Shown: in pieces, positions 1-7,149 of the stretch
Layout of the letters: the number at the start of each line of letters is the position of its first letter
Numbering within the stretch: the stretch's first letter is position 1
Made by a program: the position numbers and the translations under genes
From: Candidatus Sulfotelmatobacter sp.
GTDB lineage: Bacteria > Acidobacteriota > Terriglobia > Terriglobales > Acidobacteriaceae
NCBI GenBank assembly: GCA_030040725.1
Contig: JASHTD010000159.1
Span: forward strand, 1 to 12,202
DNA: 12,202 nt
Direction: 5' to 3'
Notes under the pieces: model-generated
Told to the model about the DNA's origin: nothing
The model's database searches: none
The model's input: the letters and a program-made list of their open reading frames with translations, nothing else

Positions 1-2577
1 ATGCCAGAGACCACAAAGCGCATCGACCGGGCCGAACTGGCCAAGCGTACCGAGCGCGCGGAAAAGCTTCTGCAAAAGGGGAAGGCCGCAGAAGCTCTCG
101 ACGAGTATCTGCAAATCCTGCGCGACGACCCTGAAAACGACTCCGTGCGCCAACTCGCGGCCGATTTGTGCTTATCGCAGAACCGCACGAAGGATGCGGT
201 GAATCTCTTAGGCGAATTGTTCGAGCGGCAGGTGCAAGGCGGAGACGCTACCAAAGCCAGCCTCACGTACAAAAAATTGGCCCGACACGGCAGCCCCACT
301 TGGGAACAAAAATTCCGCTTTGGGCAGCTGCTGGAAGGTTCGAATAAGAAACTTGCGGTCGGCACTTACGAAGCGGCATTAAGTGATCTGGCGAAGCTGA
401 ACGACAAAAAGAACGCGCTGCAGGTGATGGGCCGCATCGTGGAGCTGGAGCCCACGCAGGCCAACTTTCAACGGGTCGCGGAGCTGTGTTCGGAACTTGG
501 CGAGAGTAAGGCTGCGGCCGAGGGCTTCAAACGTGTGGCAAAGCTCGCCATGGAAAGCGGCGGAGATCCCTCGCCATGGTTTGAGCGAGCGTACCAGGAG
601 GATTCATCCGATGAAGAAATTGCGCTGGCCTATGGCAAAGGATTGCTGGCGCAGGGACAAGTCGGCGCGGCAATTTTTATTCTCGAGCCACAGGTCGCCG
701 CGGGCAAGAATTCGCAGGGGTTGCGGGAAGTTTATGCGGATGCTTTGCTGGCTGCCGGACGCTACGCGGAGGCCGAGCCCTTGGTATGGCAATTGTTCGA
801 GCAGAATCCCAGCCGGTTGACGCAGGTGACTACGCTAATCGGGCAACTGATGGACTCCGAGCAAGACGATACCGCCGTGGCGCTGGCGCGGAAGCTAGGG
901 CAATTCCAGACGAAGCGGGGGGAACGCAAGCAGTTTCTGGTTTCGATACAGGAGTTGCTGCCGACACGACGTTCCACTCCCGGAATGCTGGAGTTCATGA
1001 GCGAGTTGTTCAACGCCTCGAACCGCGAGGGCGATTACTGCCAGACTCTTTTAAAGCTCTTCGATGTGTATTGTGGAACGCAAAACTTCGCAAAAGCCGC
1101 CGAATGTCTGGATCGCGCCGCAGAAGTCGATCCCTATGACTCCGGCCATGCCAAACGTCTGGAAATCCTGAAGGGCAAAATCGATCCCAACAAATTCAAG
1201 GAAATCTCTTCGCGATTTACCTCCACGGCCCCAAGTGCGGCTCAGAAGCAGATTGAGCATGAGGCGACGCTGGGAGCTTCAACGCTGCAGGATCTGATGC
1301 TGCAGGCGGAAATCCTGGTGCAGTACGGCATGCGTAACAAGGCGGTGGAGCGGCTGCAGCGAATCCAGGAATTGTTTCCTCGCGAAGAAGAGCGCAACGA
1401 AGATTTGCAGCGACTCTACATGTCAGCGGGAATGACACCGAGTTATTCGACACAATCTTCATTGTCGGGTTCGAGTGCGGTGTCAAGTTCGCCAGCGCCG
1501 GCAGCTCCGGCAGCCGATCCTGCGGCGGACATGCGCAATGTCACGCGTGTCGCGGAAATCACGCGCAAGCTTTATCACCAGGGAACGGCACCGGCAGTGC
1601 TGACCACCGCAGTCAATGAGATCGGCGCCCATTGGGAGGTTTCGCGTTGCGTGGCCATGATGCGGACTCGAGGTTCGGCGCCAACCGCAGTCGAGGAGTT
1701 TTGTGGCAATGGAGTGAAAGAAGCAGATGAGTCGACGCTCAAGCAGTTGGTGATTGCGTTGCAGGATGCGACAGGCGAGGAACCAGTAATCATCAATGAC
1801 ACGCAGCGGGCCACGGGACTGCAGAGCGTGAGTGAGCAGGTCAGCAGCCTGCGGATTGCATCTGCGCTGGTCTTGCCATTGAGTGATGGCAAAGATTCCG
1901 TCGGCGTCCTGGCGCTACTGCACAACCGGCCAAAAATCTGGCCGCAGGCCGACGCCGTCGTTTTGAAGACGCTGGCCGATCAGATGGTGATCGCGCTCAA
2001 CAATGCCGGCTTACGGCGGCTCGTGAAAAACCTTTCGGTTACGGAAGAGAAGTCCGGATTGCTCAAGCGCAGCTCCTATCTCGATCTCTTGCTGGCGGAG
2101 AGCAAGCGTGCGGCGCAGAACTCGGCGGCGCTTTCGATCTTGTTATTGCAGTTCGGGCGCGGTGCGGCGCTAGTGAAAGAATACGGCGAAGCCGCGCTGG
2201 AATCGACGATGGAAAAGATCGGGCAGCAGATCGCCGCCAACATCCGCACGAACGATCTCGCATTCCGCTATGACCTCTCGACGATTGCGATCATTCTCGG
2301 AGAAACCGCCGAGAAGGAGGCGCTGCTGGCGCTGGAAAAGTTGCGCAAGATCATTGCCGCAGTGCATCTGCCCGCGAAAGATGGATCGGAGAAAGCTCAT
2401 GGCATGGAGTTTTCGGCGGGACTGGCGCAGGCGGTCGTCCGCGAGAGCTACGACCCGCTCGATATTGTTACCGAAGTGATCAACCGCGCCGAACAGGCGC
2501 TCGAAGCCGCTGTGGCGCAAGGCACCGGCAAAGTTGTCGCGCTGGGAGCGGCACTGGCCGCCGGAGCGGTAGCGTAG
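1..2577 (+). CDS. TPR-repeat / GAF / degenerate GGDEF-like protein
   Basis: This is an 858-residue soluble protein with no signal peptide or membrane segment. Residues 10-475 are helical and show tetratricopeptide-type repeats (for example AEKLLQKGKAAEALDEYLQI near residue 20 and YADALLAAGRYAEAEPLVWQ near 245), which usually bind partner proteins. A Ser/Ala/Pro linker covers about 476-511. Residues 513-672 look like a GAF sensory domain. Residues 685-852 follow the diguanylate cyclase fold (the LSILLLQFG strand and a RTNDLAFRYDLSTIAIIL segment). However, the place where GGDEF should be, after RY at 756-757, reads DLSTI, so catalysis is not expected. The function is probably signalling or scaffolding and is not identified. 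The window opens exactly on the ATG, so the ribosome binding site is not visible and an upstream start cannot be excluded. Confidence 0.85.
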   Translation: MPETTKRIDRAELAKRTERAEKLLQKGKAAEALDEYLQILRDDPENDSVRQLAADLCLSQNRTKDAVNLLGELFERQVQGGDATKASLTYKKLARHGSPTWEQKFRFGQLLEGSNKKLAVGTYEAALSDLAKLNDKKNALQVMGRIVELEPTQANFQRVAELCSELGESKAAAEGFKRVAKLAMESGGDPSPWFERAYQEDSSDEEIALAYGKGLLAQGQVGAAIFILEPQVAAGKNSQGLREVYADALLAAGRYAEAEPLVWQLFEQNPSRLTQVTTLIGQLMDSEQDDTAVALARKLGQFQTKRGERKQFLVSIQELLPTRRSTPGMLEFMSELFNASNREGDYCQTLLKLFDVYCGTQNFAKAAECLDRAAEVDPYDSGHAKRLEILKGKIDPNKFKEISSRFTSTAPSAAQKQIEHEATLGASTLQDLMLQAEILVQYGMRNKAVERLQRIQELFPREEERNEDLQRLYMSAGMTPSYSTQSSLSGSSAVSSSPAPAAPAADPAADMRNVTRVAEITRKLYHQGTAPAVLTTAVNEIGAHWEVSRCVAMMRTRGSAPTAVEEFCGNGVKEADESTLKQLVIALQDATGEEPVIINDTQRATGLQSVSEQVSSLRIASALVLPLSDGKDSVGVLALLHNRPKIWPQADAVVLKTLADQMVIALNNAGLRRLVKNLSVTEEKSGLLKRSSYLDLLLAESKRAAQNSAALSILLLQFGRGAALVKEYGEAALESTMEKIGQQIAANIRTNDLAFRYDLSTIAIILGETAEKEALLALEKLRKIIAAVHLPAKDGSEKAHGMEFSAGLAQAVVRESYDPLDIVTEVINRAEQALEAAVAQGTGKVVALGAALAAGAVA

Positions 2578-2587
2578 CAACGGGTAT

Positions 2588-2631
2588 TTGAGTGAGTCGG
2601 TCACAATGACTCAAGGTTTTCAATCACTCAA
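2588..2631. repeat. Intergenic inverted repeats after the TPR/GAF gene, possible terminator
   Basis: TTGAGTGA at 2588-2595 is the exact reverse complement of TCACTCAA at 2624-2631. A shorter internal pair exists between TTGAGT (2588-2593) and ACTCAA (2609-2614), followed by GGTTTT at 2615-2620. The position 11 nt after the stop codon suggests a transcription end or a dispersed intergenic repeat. The stems are short and AT-rich, so the terminator reading is weak. Confidence 0.3.
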
Positions 2632-2657
2632 TCGCTTTAAGACGCAATTCTCCCCGG

Positions 2658-2687
2658 TGGTCAAATCTCCTCGCACGCTGCTACACT
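2658..2687 (+). promoter_or_regulatory. Candidate sigma70 promoter for the thiolase gene cluster
   Basis: A TGGTCA box (2658-2663, four of six consensus bases) is followed after 18 nt by TACACT (2682-2687). TG at 2679-2680 gives an extended -10 form (TGnTACACT). Transcription would start near 2694, about 50 nt before the thiolase ATG. This is seen by eye only, with no experimental support. Confidence 0.35.
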
Positions 2688-2745
2688 AACCAGTTTGATT
2701 CGCACTTTTGATCCGCTCTGAGCAGGCGATCTTGTCAGGAAAATC

Positions 2746-3945
2746 ATGTTGAAACCAGGTGATATTGCGATTGTCAGTGGGGCGCGCACGCCCTTTGGCC
2801 GCTATTGCGGCAAATTGAAAGACTTTACGGCGCAGGAGTTGGGCGCGGTTGCGGCGAAGGGGGCGATGGAACGCTCAGGCATCGACGCGAAGGAATTCGA
2901 TCACGCCGTATTCGGCAACGCTCAGCAGACCTCGGGCGATGCATTGTACGGAGCGCGGCACGTTGGGTTGCGTGCCGGATTACCGATTGAAACTCCTGCC
3001 CTGACCGTGAACCGGCTTTGCGGATCGGGAATTCAGGCAATCGTCAGCGCGGCCCAGATGATCCAGACTGACGAGGCCAAGATCGTGCTTGCCGGTGGAA
3101 TGGAAGCTATGTCGCAAGCTCCGTTTTCGATTCGCGGGCGTGATGGGTTTACGCTGGCGCCGGGCGGCAAACTGGAAGATTCGTTGATGATTGCCTTGCT
3201 CGACAGTTATTGCGGACTATACATGGCGAACACCGCCGAGTTATATGGCGAGCAGCAGGGCATCACGCGGCTGGCGCAGGATGAGTTCGCGCTGCGCTCG
3301 CAGAAATGTGCGGACGACGCGTACAAAGCGGGAAGACTTCAGGAAGAACTGGTTTCGGTTCCGCTGCGCAATCATAAAGGCGAGGCCACGGGAGAATCGC
3401 TAAATGAGGACGATCACAGGCGTCCACAGACCACGATGGAAGGTCTCGCGAAATTGAAGGCAGCTTTTGGCAAGAATGGAACCGTGACCGCCGGAAACGC
3501 TAGCGGGATTGTGGATGGAGCGGCGGCCGTGGTTTTGATGTCGATCGAAGAAGTGCGCAAGCGCAGCATCGAGCCGCTAGGGCGGATTGTGAGCTGGGGC
3601 ATTGCAGGTGTCGACCCGAAGGTGATGGGGCGCGGTCCGGTGCCTGCAACGAAGCTGGCGCTGCAGAAGGCTGGGCTGTCGCTGGATTACATCGATCTGA
3701 TTGAAGTGAATGAGGCATTTGCGGCGCAGTATTTGGCCGTGGAAAAAGAGTTGGGATTGGACCGCGAAAAAGTGAATGTGAACGGAGGCGCGATTGCTCT
3801 GGGGCATCCGCTGGGCGCGACCGGGACGCGGCTGGTGATCACGCTGCTCTACGAATTACGGCGAAGAAAGAAGAAGTATGGGCTGGCTACGGCCTGCATC
3901 GGCGGCGGGCAGGGGATCGCGATGATTGTGGAGAGCATGAATTAG
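2746..3945 (+). CDS. Thiolase (acetyl-CoA C-acetyltransferase type)
   Basis: This 399-residue thiolase family enzyme has the usual length of bacterial biosynthetic/degradative thiolases and is cytoplasmic. The nucleophilic cysteine is Cys92 in NRLCGSGIQAI. The NEAF motif begins at Asn322, the catalytic histidine is His354 in GGAIALGHPLGATG, and the second catalytic cysteine is Cys384 in CIGGGQGIA. All the key residues are present. The reaction is condensation of two acetyl-CoA to acetoacetyl-CoA, or the reverse cleavage of 3-ketoacyl-CoA; chain-length preference cannot be told from sequence. AGGA at 2737-2740, five bases before the ATG, supports this start. It heads a same-strand cluster with the hydroxyacyl-CoA dehydrogenase and enoyl-CoA hydratase genes. 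Symbols such as atoB, phaA or thlA would all be guesses. Confidence 0.94.
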   Translation: MLKPGDIAIVSGARTPFGRYCGKLKDFTAQELGAVAAKGAMERSGIDAKEFDHAVFGNAQQTSGDALYGARHVGLRAGLPIETPALTVNRLCGSGIQAIVSAAQMIQTDEAKIVLAGGMEAMSQAPFSIRGRDGFTLAPGGKLEDSLMIALLDSYCGLYMANTAELYGEQQGITRLAQDEFALRSQKCADDAYKAGRLQEELVSVPLRNHKGEATGESLNEDDHRRPQTTMEGLAKLKAAFGKNGTVTAGNASGIVDGAAAVVLMSIEEVRKRSIEPLGRIVSWGIAGVDPKVMGRGPVPATKLALQKAGLSLDYIDLIEVNEAFAAQYLAVEKELGLDREKVNVNGGAIALGHPLGATGTRLVITLLYELRRRKKKYGLATACIGGGQGIAMIVESMN

Positions 3946-3961
3946 GATTCATGATTCGTTG

Positions 3962-4246
3962 ATGTTGACACGCAACAAGACGGCTGCTGAAATCACGGAC
4001 TTGATCGAACGATTCTTGGCGGATCGAGGCGCCCAGAACCGGGAATGGTATGACTTCCTGGATCGAAGCAATCAAGATCCCAAGCTGGATTTCTTCAGAA
4101 AACAGTGCGGAATAATTAACAGCCAGTTTCAGTCAAATAAGAAATCACTCGACCTCGACAGAGATAATCGTTGGCAAGATGCGACGAATGAATTGAAGGA
4201 AATAGCTGCGCAGTTGCGACATTTAGAAATGGGAGCTCAAAAATAG
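3962..4246 (+). CDS. Small helical hypothetical protein, low GC
   Basis: The product is about 94 residues, charged and predicted mostly helical, with no signal peptide, membrane segment or cysteine motif. The frame could also start one codon earlier at TTG 3959. The only Shine-Dalgarno-like match is AGGA at 3944-3947, which fits the TTG slightly better. A hand count gives about 46% GC, against over 60% in sampled lines of the neighbouring thiolase gene, and AT-rich codons are common. It lies 16 nt after the thiolase stop and ends 7 nt before the dehydrogenase ATG, so it is probably co-transcribed. The pattern (ITDLIERFL, then a WYDFLDR segment, then a C-terminal LKEIAAQLRHLE) resembles small uncharacterised bacterial proteins I recall only loosely. 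No function is assigned. It may be a late insertion into the operon. Confidence 0.65.
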   Translation: MLTRNKTAAEITDLIERFLADRGAQNREWYDFLDRSNQDPKLDFFRKQCGIINSQFQSNKKSLDLDRDNRWQDATNELKEIAAQLRHLEMGAQK

Positions 4247-4253
4247 AGTTCAT

Positions 4254-5147
4254 ATGGAAATTAAGAAGGTTGGTGTTCTAGGTTGTGGGCTTATGGGTTC
4301 GGGCATCGCCCAGGTTTGCGCGATGGCTGGATTCGATGTGACGGTGCTCGAAGTTGAGCAGAAATTTCTCGACAAAGGTTTTGCCGGGATCGAGAAATCT
4401 TTGGGTAAGCTCGCCGAGCGTCCGCCGGAAAAGGGCGGGATCACGGCGCAGCAGAAAAACGAAATTCGCGCGCGGCTCAGGGGTACGACGGATGTGCATA
4501 ATCTCGCTCATTGCGACATCGTCATCGAAGCGGTCATTGAGAACATCGCGGAAAAGAAAAAAATCTACGCATTGATCGAGGGCGTTGTGAAGAAGCAGGC
4601 GATCTTCGCCTCCAACACCTCATCGATCTCCATCACCGAACTCATGACCGCGACCAAACGTCCCGAACGTTTCGTCGGCCTGCATTTTTTTAATCCCGTG
4701 CCACTGATGAAGCTGGTGGAAGTCGTCCGCACGATCGCCACTGCCGACGATGTTTACGAAACGGCATACGAATTCGGCAAAAAGCTGAGCAAGGTGCCAG
4801 TGCGCACCTCCGATAAAACCGGATTCGTCGTAAACCGGTTGCTGGTGCCGTATCTGCTCGATGCCATTCGTGCCTATGAAGAGGGCGTGGGATCGATTGA
4901 AGATATCGATAACGCCATGAAGCTGGGCTGTGGCTATCCGATGGGGCCGTTTACCCTGCTCGATTTTGTCGGCCTCGACACGACTTACTACATCACTCAC
5001 GTTATGTACGACGAGTTTAAAGAGCGGCGGTTCGCTTCTCCTCCGCTGCTGAAGCGGCTGGTCATGGCGGGATGGTACGGTCGCAAGAGTGGTAAAGGGT
5101 TCTACGATTATTCCGATCCGAATAAGCCGGTGGCGAATAAACTGTAA
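4254..5147 (+). CDS. 3-hydroxybutyryl-CoA dehydrogenase (3-hydroxyacyl-CoA dehydrogenase family)
   Basis: This is a stand-alone, single-function enzyme of 297 residues, close to the length of Hbd/PaaH proteins. It oxidises (S)-3-hydroxyacyl-CoA to 3-ketoacyl-CoA with NAD(P), or runs in reverse. The N-terminal Rossmann fold carries GCGLMGSGIAQ, with glycines 10, 12 and 15 of GxGxxG. The catalytic dyad is His144 in GLHFFNPVPLMK and Glu156 in LVEV. Asn194 in TGFVVNRLLVP is the conserved substrate-contacting asparagine. The C-terminal helical domain includes GCGYPMGPFTLLDFVGLD. The gene starts 7 nt after the small upstream gene, with AGAG at 4245-4248 as a weak ribosome binding site. Together with thiolase and enoyl-CoA hydratase it forms a short-chain acyl-CoA module. 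Hbd, PaaH and FadB-like names cannot be separated here. Confidence 0.94.
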   Translation: MEIKKVGVLGCGLMGSGIAQVCAMAGFDVTVLEVEQKFLDKGFAGIEKSLGKLAERPPEKGGITAQQKNEIRARLRGTTDVHNLAHCDIVIEAVIENIAEKKKIYALIEGVVKKQAIFASNTSSISITELMTATKRPERFVGLHFFNPVPLMKLVEVVRTIATADDVYETAYEFGKKLSKVPVRTSDKTGFVVNRLLVPYLLDAIRAYEEGVGSIEDIDNAMKLGCGYPMGPFTLLDFVGLDTTYYITHVMYDEFKERRFASPPLLKRLVMAGWYGRKSGKGFYDYSDPNKPVANKL

Positions 5148-5162
5148 ACTGATCCGCACAAT

Positions 5163-5525
5163 ATGAACATCCTGCACAAGCGCAGAAAAACCGATCAGCC
5201 TCCGGCGCTGGATAATGAGCAGGAAGTCGACCGCTACCAGCGCGCCTGGCGCAGCTATATCGCGCGGCGAAATCTGGTGGTGGTGCTGTTTCTCAGTTTT
5301 ATTTTCGTCGGATTCGCCACGGCAAAGCTGAAGATGGGCGAGGGAGTCGATTTTGCGATCCTGTTGGGTTGGATCGGGGTTTATCTGCTGGGCGCCTGGT
5401 GGTTAACCGAGTGGCGCTGTCCCCGCTGCGGCAAGGTCTTTGGCCACCGTCTATGGACCGAACGTTGTATCAGTTGCGATCTGAGCAAGAACGAGATTGC
5501 GAACGTTGCACGGGGTAAGAGCTAA
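5163..5525 (+). CDS. Small membrane protein with C-terminal zinc ribbon
   Basis: The product is 120 residues. A charged cytoplasmic N-terminus (1-36, rich in Lys, Arg and Asp) is followed by two hydrophobic segments at about 37-55 (NLVVVLFLSFIFVGFATA) and 63-82 (DFAILLGWIGVYLLGAWWL). A zinc-ribbon-like motif follows, with Cys86, Cys89, Cys102 and Cys105 in two CxxC pairs 12 residues apart. Both helices and the ribbon are intact, so it looks like a functional gene. The ATG lies 15 nt after the dehydrogenase stop; no good Shine-Dalgarno sequence is visible. Its place between two beta-oxidation genes gives no obvious link to the pathway. Many small bacterial proteins combine helices with a zinc ribbon and have no known role, so no function is assigned. 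Confidence 0.75.
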   Translation: MNILHKRRKTDQPPALDNEQEVDRYQRAWRSYIARRNLVVVLFLSFIFVGFATAKLKMGEGVDFAILLGWIGVYLLGAWWLTEWRCPRCGKVFGHRLWTERCISCDLSKNEIANVARGKS

Positions 5526-5541
5526 CCGCGAATTCACGCGG
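5526..5541. repeat. Short palindrome CCGCG-6-CGCGG
   Basis: CCGCG at 5526-5530 pairs exactly with CGCGG at 5537-5541 around an AATTCA loop, starting right after the stop codon of the membrane protein gene. A related element with the same arms occurs at 6408-6432. No T-run follows, so it is more likely a dispersed intergenic repeat than an intrinsic terminator. Confidence 0.45.
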
Positions 5542-5616
5542 ATCAAAACCCACGAAGCGGTAATTCAGAAGAACTAACTCCCCCGGTTCATTTGTACCTG
5601 CGCGTGAGAATTTCTT

Positions 5617-6399
5617 ATGAACTTCGAAAACATTCTCTTCGAAAAGAAAAACTCGATCGCTTACGTCACCGTGAACCGCCTGAAGGTTCTCAATGCTCTA
5701 AACATGGCCACGATGGAAGAACTACGGCAGGTGTTTCACGAAATCAAAAACGACACGGAGATTCGCGTCGTGATCATGACCGGCGCGGGCGAGAAGGCGT
5801 TTATTGCCGGGGCCGATATTGGCGAGTTGGCGACGCGCGATCCGATGACCGGCAAAGAGACCACGCAGCGGGGCCAGAACGTTCTGAATCTCATCGAGAA
5901 TCTTGGCAAGCCGGTCATCGCCTGCATCAACGGGTTCGCCCTCGGTGGCGGGTGCGAGATGGCGATGGCTTGCACGCTGCGCCTCGCGAGCGAGAATGCA
6001 AAGTTCGGTCAGCCCGAAGTCAAACTGGGAATTATTCCGGGATACGGCGGCACGCAACGGCTGCCGCGATTGGTGGGCAAGGGACTTGCCATGCAGCAAC
6101 TGCTGACGGGCGAGATGATCACGGCGCAGGAAGCGCATCGCATCGGGTTGGTGAATGAAGTGGTTGCAGCAGCGGATCTGATTCCGCGCGCTGAAGCCAT
6201 CGCTGCCAAGATTATTGCCAACGCTCCGCTGGCCGTGCAGTATGTAATGGAGGCCGTGAACAAGGGCATGGAGATGAGTCTGAGCGAGGGCCTGTATCTC
6301 GAAGCGGTTTTGTTCGGCATAGCCTGCGCGACGGAAGACAAAAAGGAAGGGACCACGGCGTTCTTAGAGAAACGGCAGGCGGTCTTCAAGGGCAAATAA
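5617..6399 (+). CDS. Enoyl-CoA hydratase (crotonase family)
   Basis: This is a 260-residue crotonase-fold enzyme of standard length. It adds water to 2-enoyl-CoA, for example crotonyl-CoA, to give 3-hydroxyacyl-CoA. The first oxyanion-hole segment is FIAGADIGEL (62-71) and the second lies in GFALGGGCEMA (106-116). Both catalytic acids of true hydratases are present: Glu114 in GGGCE and Glu134 in GQPEVKLGIIPG. This argues against a non-hydratase member of the family. The downstream GYGGTQRLPR is typical of the family. The C-terminal helices (MSLSEGLYLEAVLFG and TAFLEKR) are complete. The ATG is preceded by GTGAGA at 5604-5609 as a weak ribosome binding site. It completes the thiolase-dehydrogenase-hydratase set. 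Confidence 0.94.
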   Translation: MNFENILFEKKNSIAYVTVNRLKVLNALNMATMEELRQVFHEIKNDTEIRVVIMTGAGEKAFIAGADIGELATRDPMTGKETTQRGQNVLNLIENLGKPVIACINGFALGGGCEMAMACTLRLASENAKFGQPEVKLGIIPGYGGTQRLPRLVGKGLAMQQLLTGEMITAQEAHRIGLVNEVVAAADLIPRAEAIAAKIIANAPLAVQYVMEAVNKGMEMSLSEGLYLEAVLFGIACATEDKKEGTTAFLEKRQAVFKGK

Positions 6400-6407
6400 C
6401 GTTTCTG

Positions 6408-6432
6408 CCGCGCATTCGCACGGATCTCGCGG
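6408..6432. repeat. Palindrome CCGCG-15-CGCGG
   Basis: CCGCG (6408-6412) and CGCGG (6428-6432) are exact inverted copies, beginning 8 nt after the hydratase stop. The loop shares the ATTC...CGGATC sequence with the element at 5526-5545. The two therefore look like members of one dispersed family placed at gene ends. Confidence 0.4.
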
Positions 6433-6450
6433 GCTGAAATACCAATCCAC

Positions 6451-6474
6451 CACGGAGAGACGAACCCACGGAGA
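6451..6474. repeat. Direct repeat CACGGAGA, two copies upstream of ribH
   Basis: CACGGAGA occurs at 6451-6458 and again at 6467-6474. It sits in the 146-nt gap between the hydratase and ribH, directly next to the CCGCG palindrome. Similar CACGGAG tandem motifs are, in my recollection, frequent in intergenic DNA of Acidobacteriota; that part is recall and is not visible here. Confidence 0.35.
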
Positions 6475-6545
6475 AACAAAGCAAGCAAGCTCTTTCTGCG
6501 GAACCGCTTCCTCCCGAACCTTCCCTTCGGGGGCTCGAAGGTTCG

Positions 6546-7133
6546 TTGAATGCGGCCGGGAAGCGCTTCGCGGTTGTTGTTTCCCGATTTAACTCTTTCA
6601 TCACCGAGAGACTCCTTCTGAGCGCGATAGATGGACTGTTGCGTTCGGGCGCCAGAAAAAAAGATATTCATCTAGTGCGCGTTCCCGGTGCCTTTGAAAT
6701 TCCTTTGGCGGCGCGTAAGCTCGCCGAAACTAAGAAATACGACGCAATCATTTGTATCGGATGCCTGCTGCGCGGCGATACGGCACACTATGACGTGATC
6801 GTGAACGAAGTCACACGCGGGATCGGGCAGTCGGCTCAGGAGACCGGTGTGCCTCACGCATTCGGTGTGCTCACTTGCGAGAATCTGGAACAGGCCATCG
6901 ATCGCGCCGGATTGAAGATGGGTAATAAAGGATTCGAAGCTGCGCTCGCAGCGGTCGAGATGGCGTCGCTGGGAAGGGTGATCGGAACGCAGCCCAAGGT
7001 GCAAAGCCAAAAGCAGATTCCTCCCTTCGGTCGGAATGACAAGCCTAAAAAAATCGGGAACGGGAAACCCCAAAAAACCACTAGCGCCACCCCTAAGAAG
7101 GTCGCGCGAAGAGCGAACAAGAAGCGCAGTTAG
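6546..7133 (+). CDS. ribH: 6,7-dimethyl-8-ribityllumazine synthase (riboflavin biosynthesis), extended C-terminus
   Basis: RibH condenses 5-amino-6-ribitylamino-uracil with dihydroxybutanone phosphate to make the riboflavin precursor. Family motifs are complete: SRFNSFITERLL (13-24), VPGAFEIPLAARKL (46-59), CIGCLLRGDTAHYD with catalytic His81, FGVLTCENLEQAIDRAG, and NKGFEAALAAVEM (127-139). The start is TTG at 6546, preceded by GAAGG at 6537-6541; no ATG, GTG or other TTG lies in frame back to the TGA at 6435. The core ends near residue 147, the usual family length. A further 48 residues rich in Lys, Arg, Gln and Pro follow, ending KKVARRANKKRS. Residues 157-166 are encoded by a palindromic segment (7017-7037). 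The gene precedes nusB by 53 nt, a common ribH-nusB pairing. Confidence 0.93.
   Translation: MNAAGKRFAVVVSRFNSFITERLLLSAIDGLLRSGARKKDIHLVRVPGAFEIPLAARKLAETKKYDAIICIGCLLRGDTAHYDVIVNEVTRGIGQSAQETGVPHAFGVLTCENLEQAIDRAGLKMGNKGFEAALAAVEMASLGRVIGTQPKVQSQKQIPPFGRNDKPKKIGNGKPQKTTSATPKKVARRANKKRS
7017..7037. repeat. Imperfect palindrome inside the ribH 3' extension
   Basis: ATTCC (7017-7021) and GGAAT (7033-7037) are inverted copies flanking a CCCTTCGG core, followed by GACA. The shape (arms around a TTCG-containing core, ending GGAATGACA) resembles a repeat widely scattered in intergenic DNA of Acidobacteriota and others as I remember it. Here it is read in frame as QIPPFGRNDK, residues 157-166 of RibH. 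Confidence 0.4.
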
Positions 7134-7149
7134 CGCCCTCCTGCAGTAA

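Noticed and set aside
5592..6158. 188-codon plus-strand frame overlapping the hydratase gene
   Set aside because: It is out of frame with a clear crotonase. Its Arg/His-rich composition is typical of a shifted frame.
6009..6671. 220-codon minus-strand frame across the hydratase end and ribH start
   Set aside because: It lies opposite two well-supported genes and contains no recognisable domain. GC-rich antisense openness explains it.
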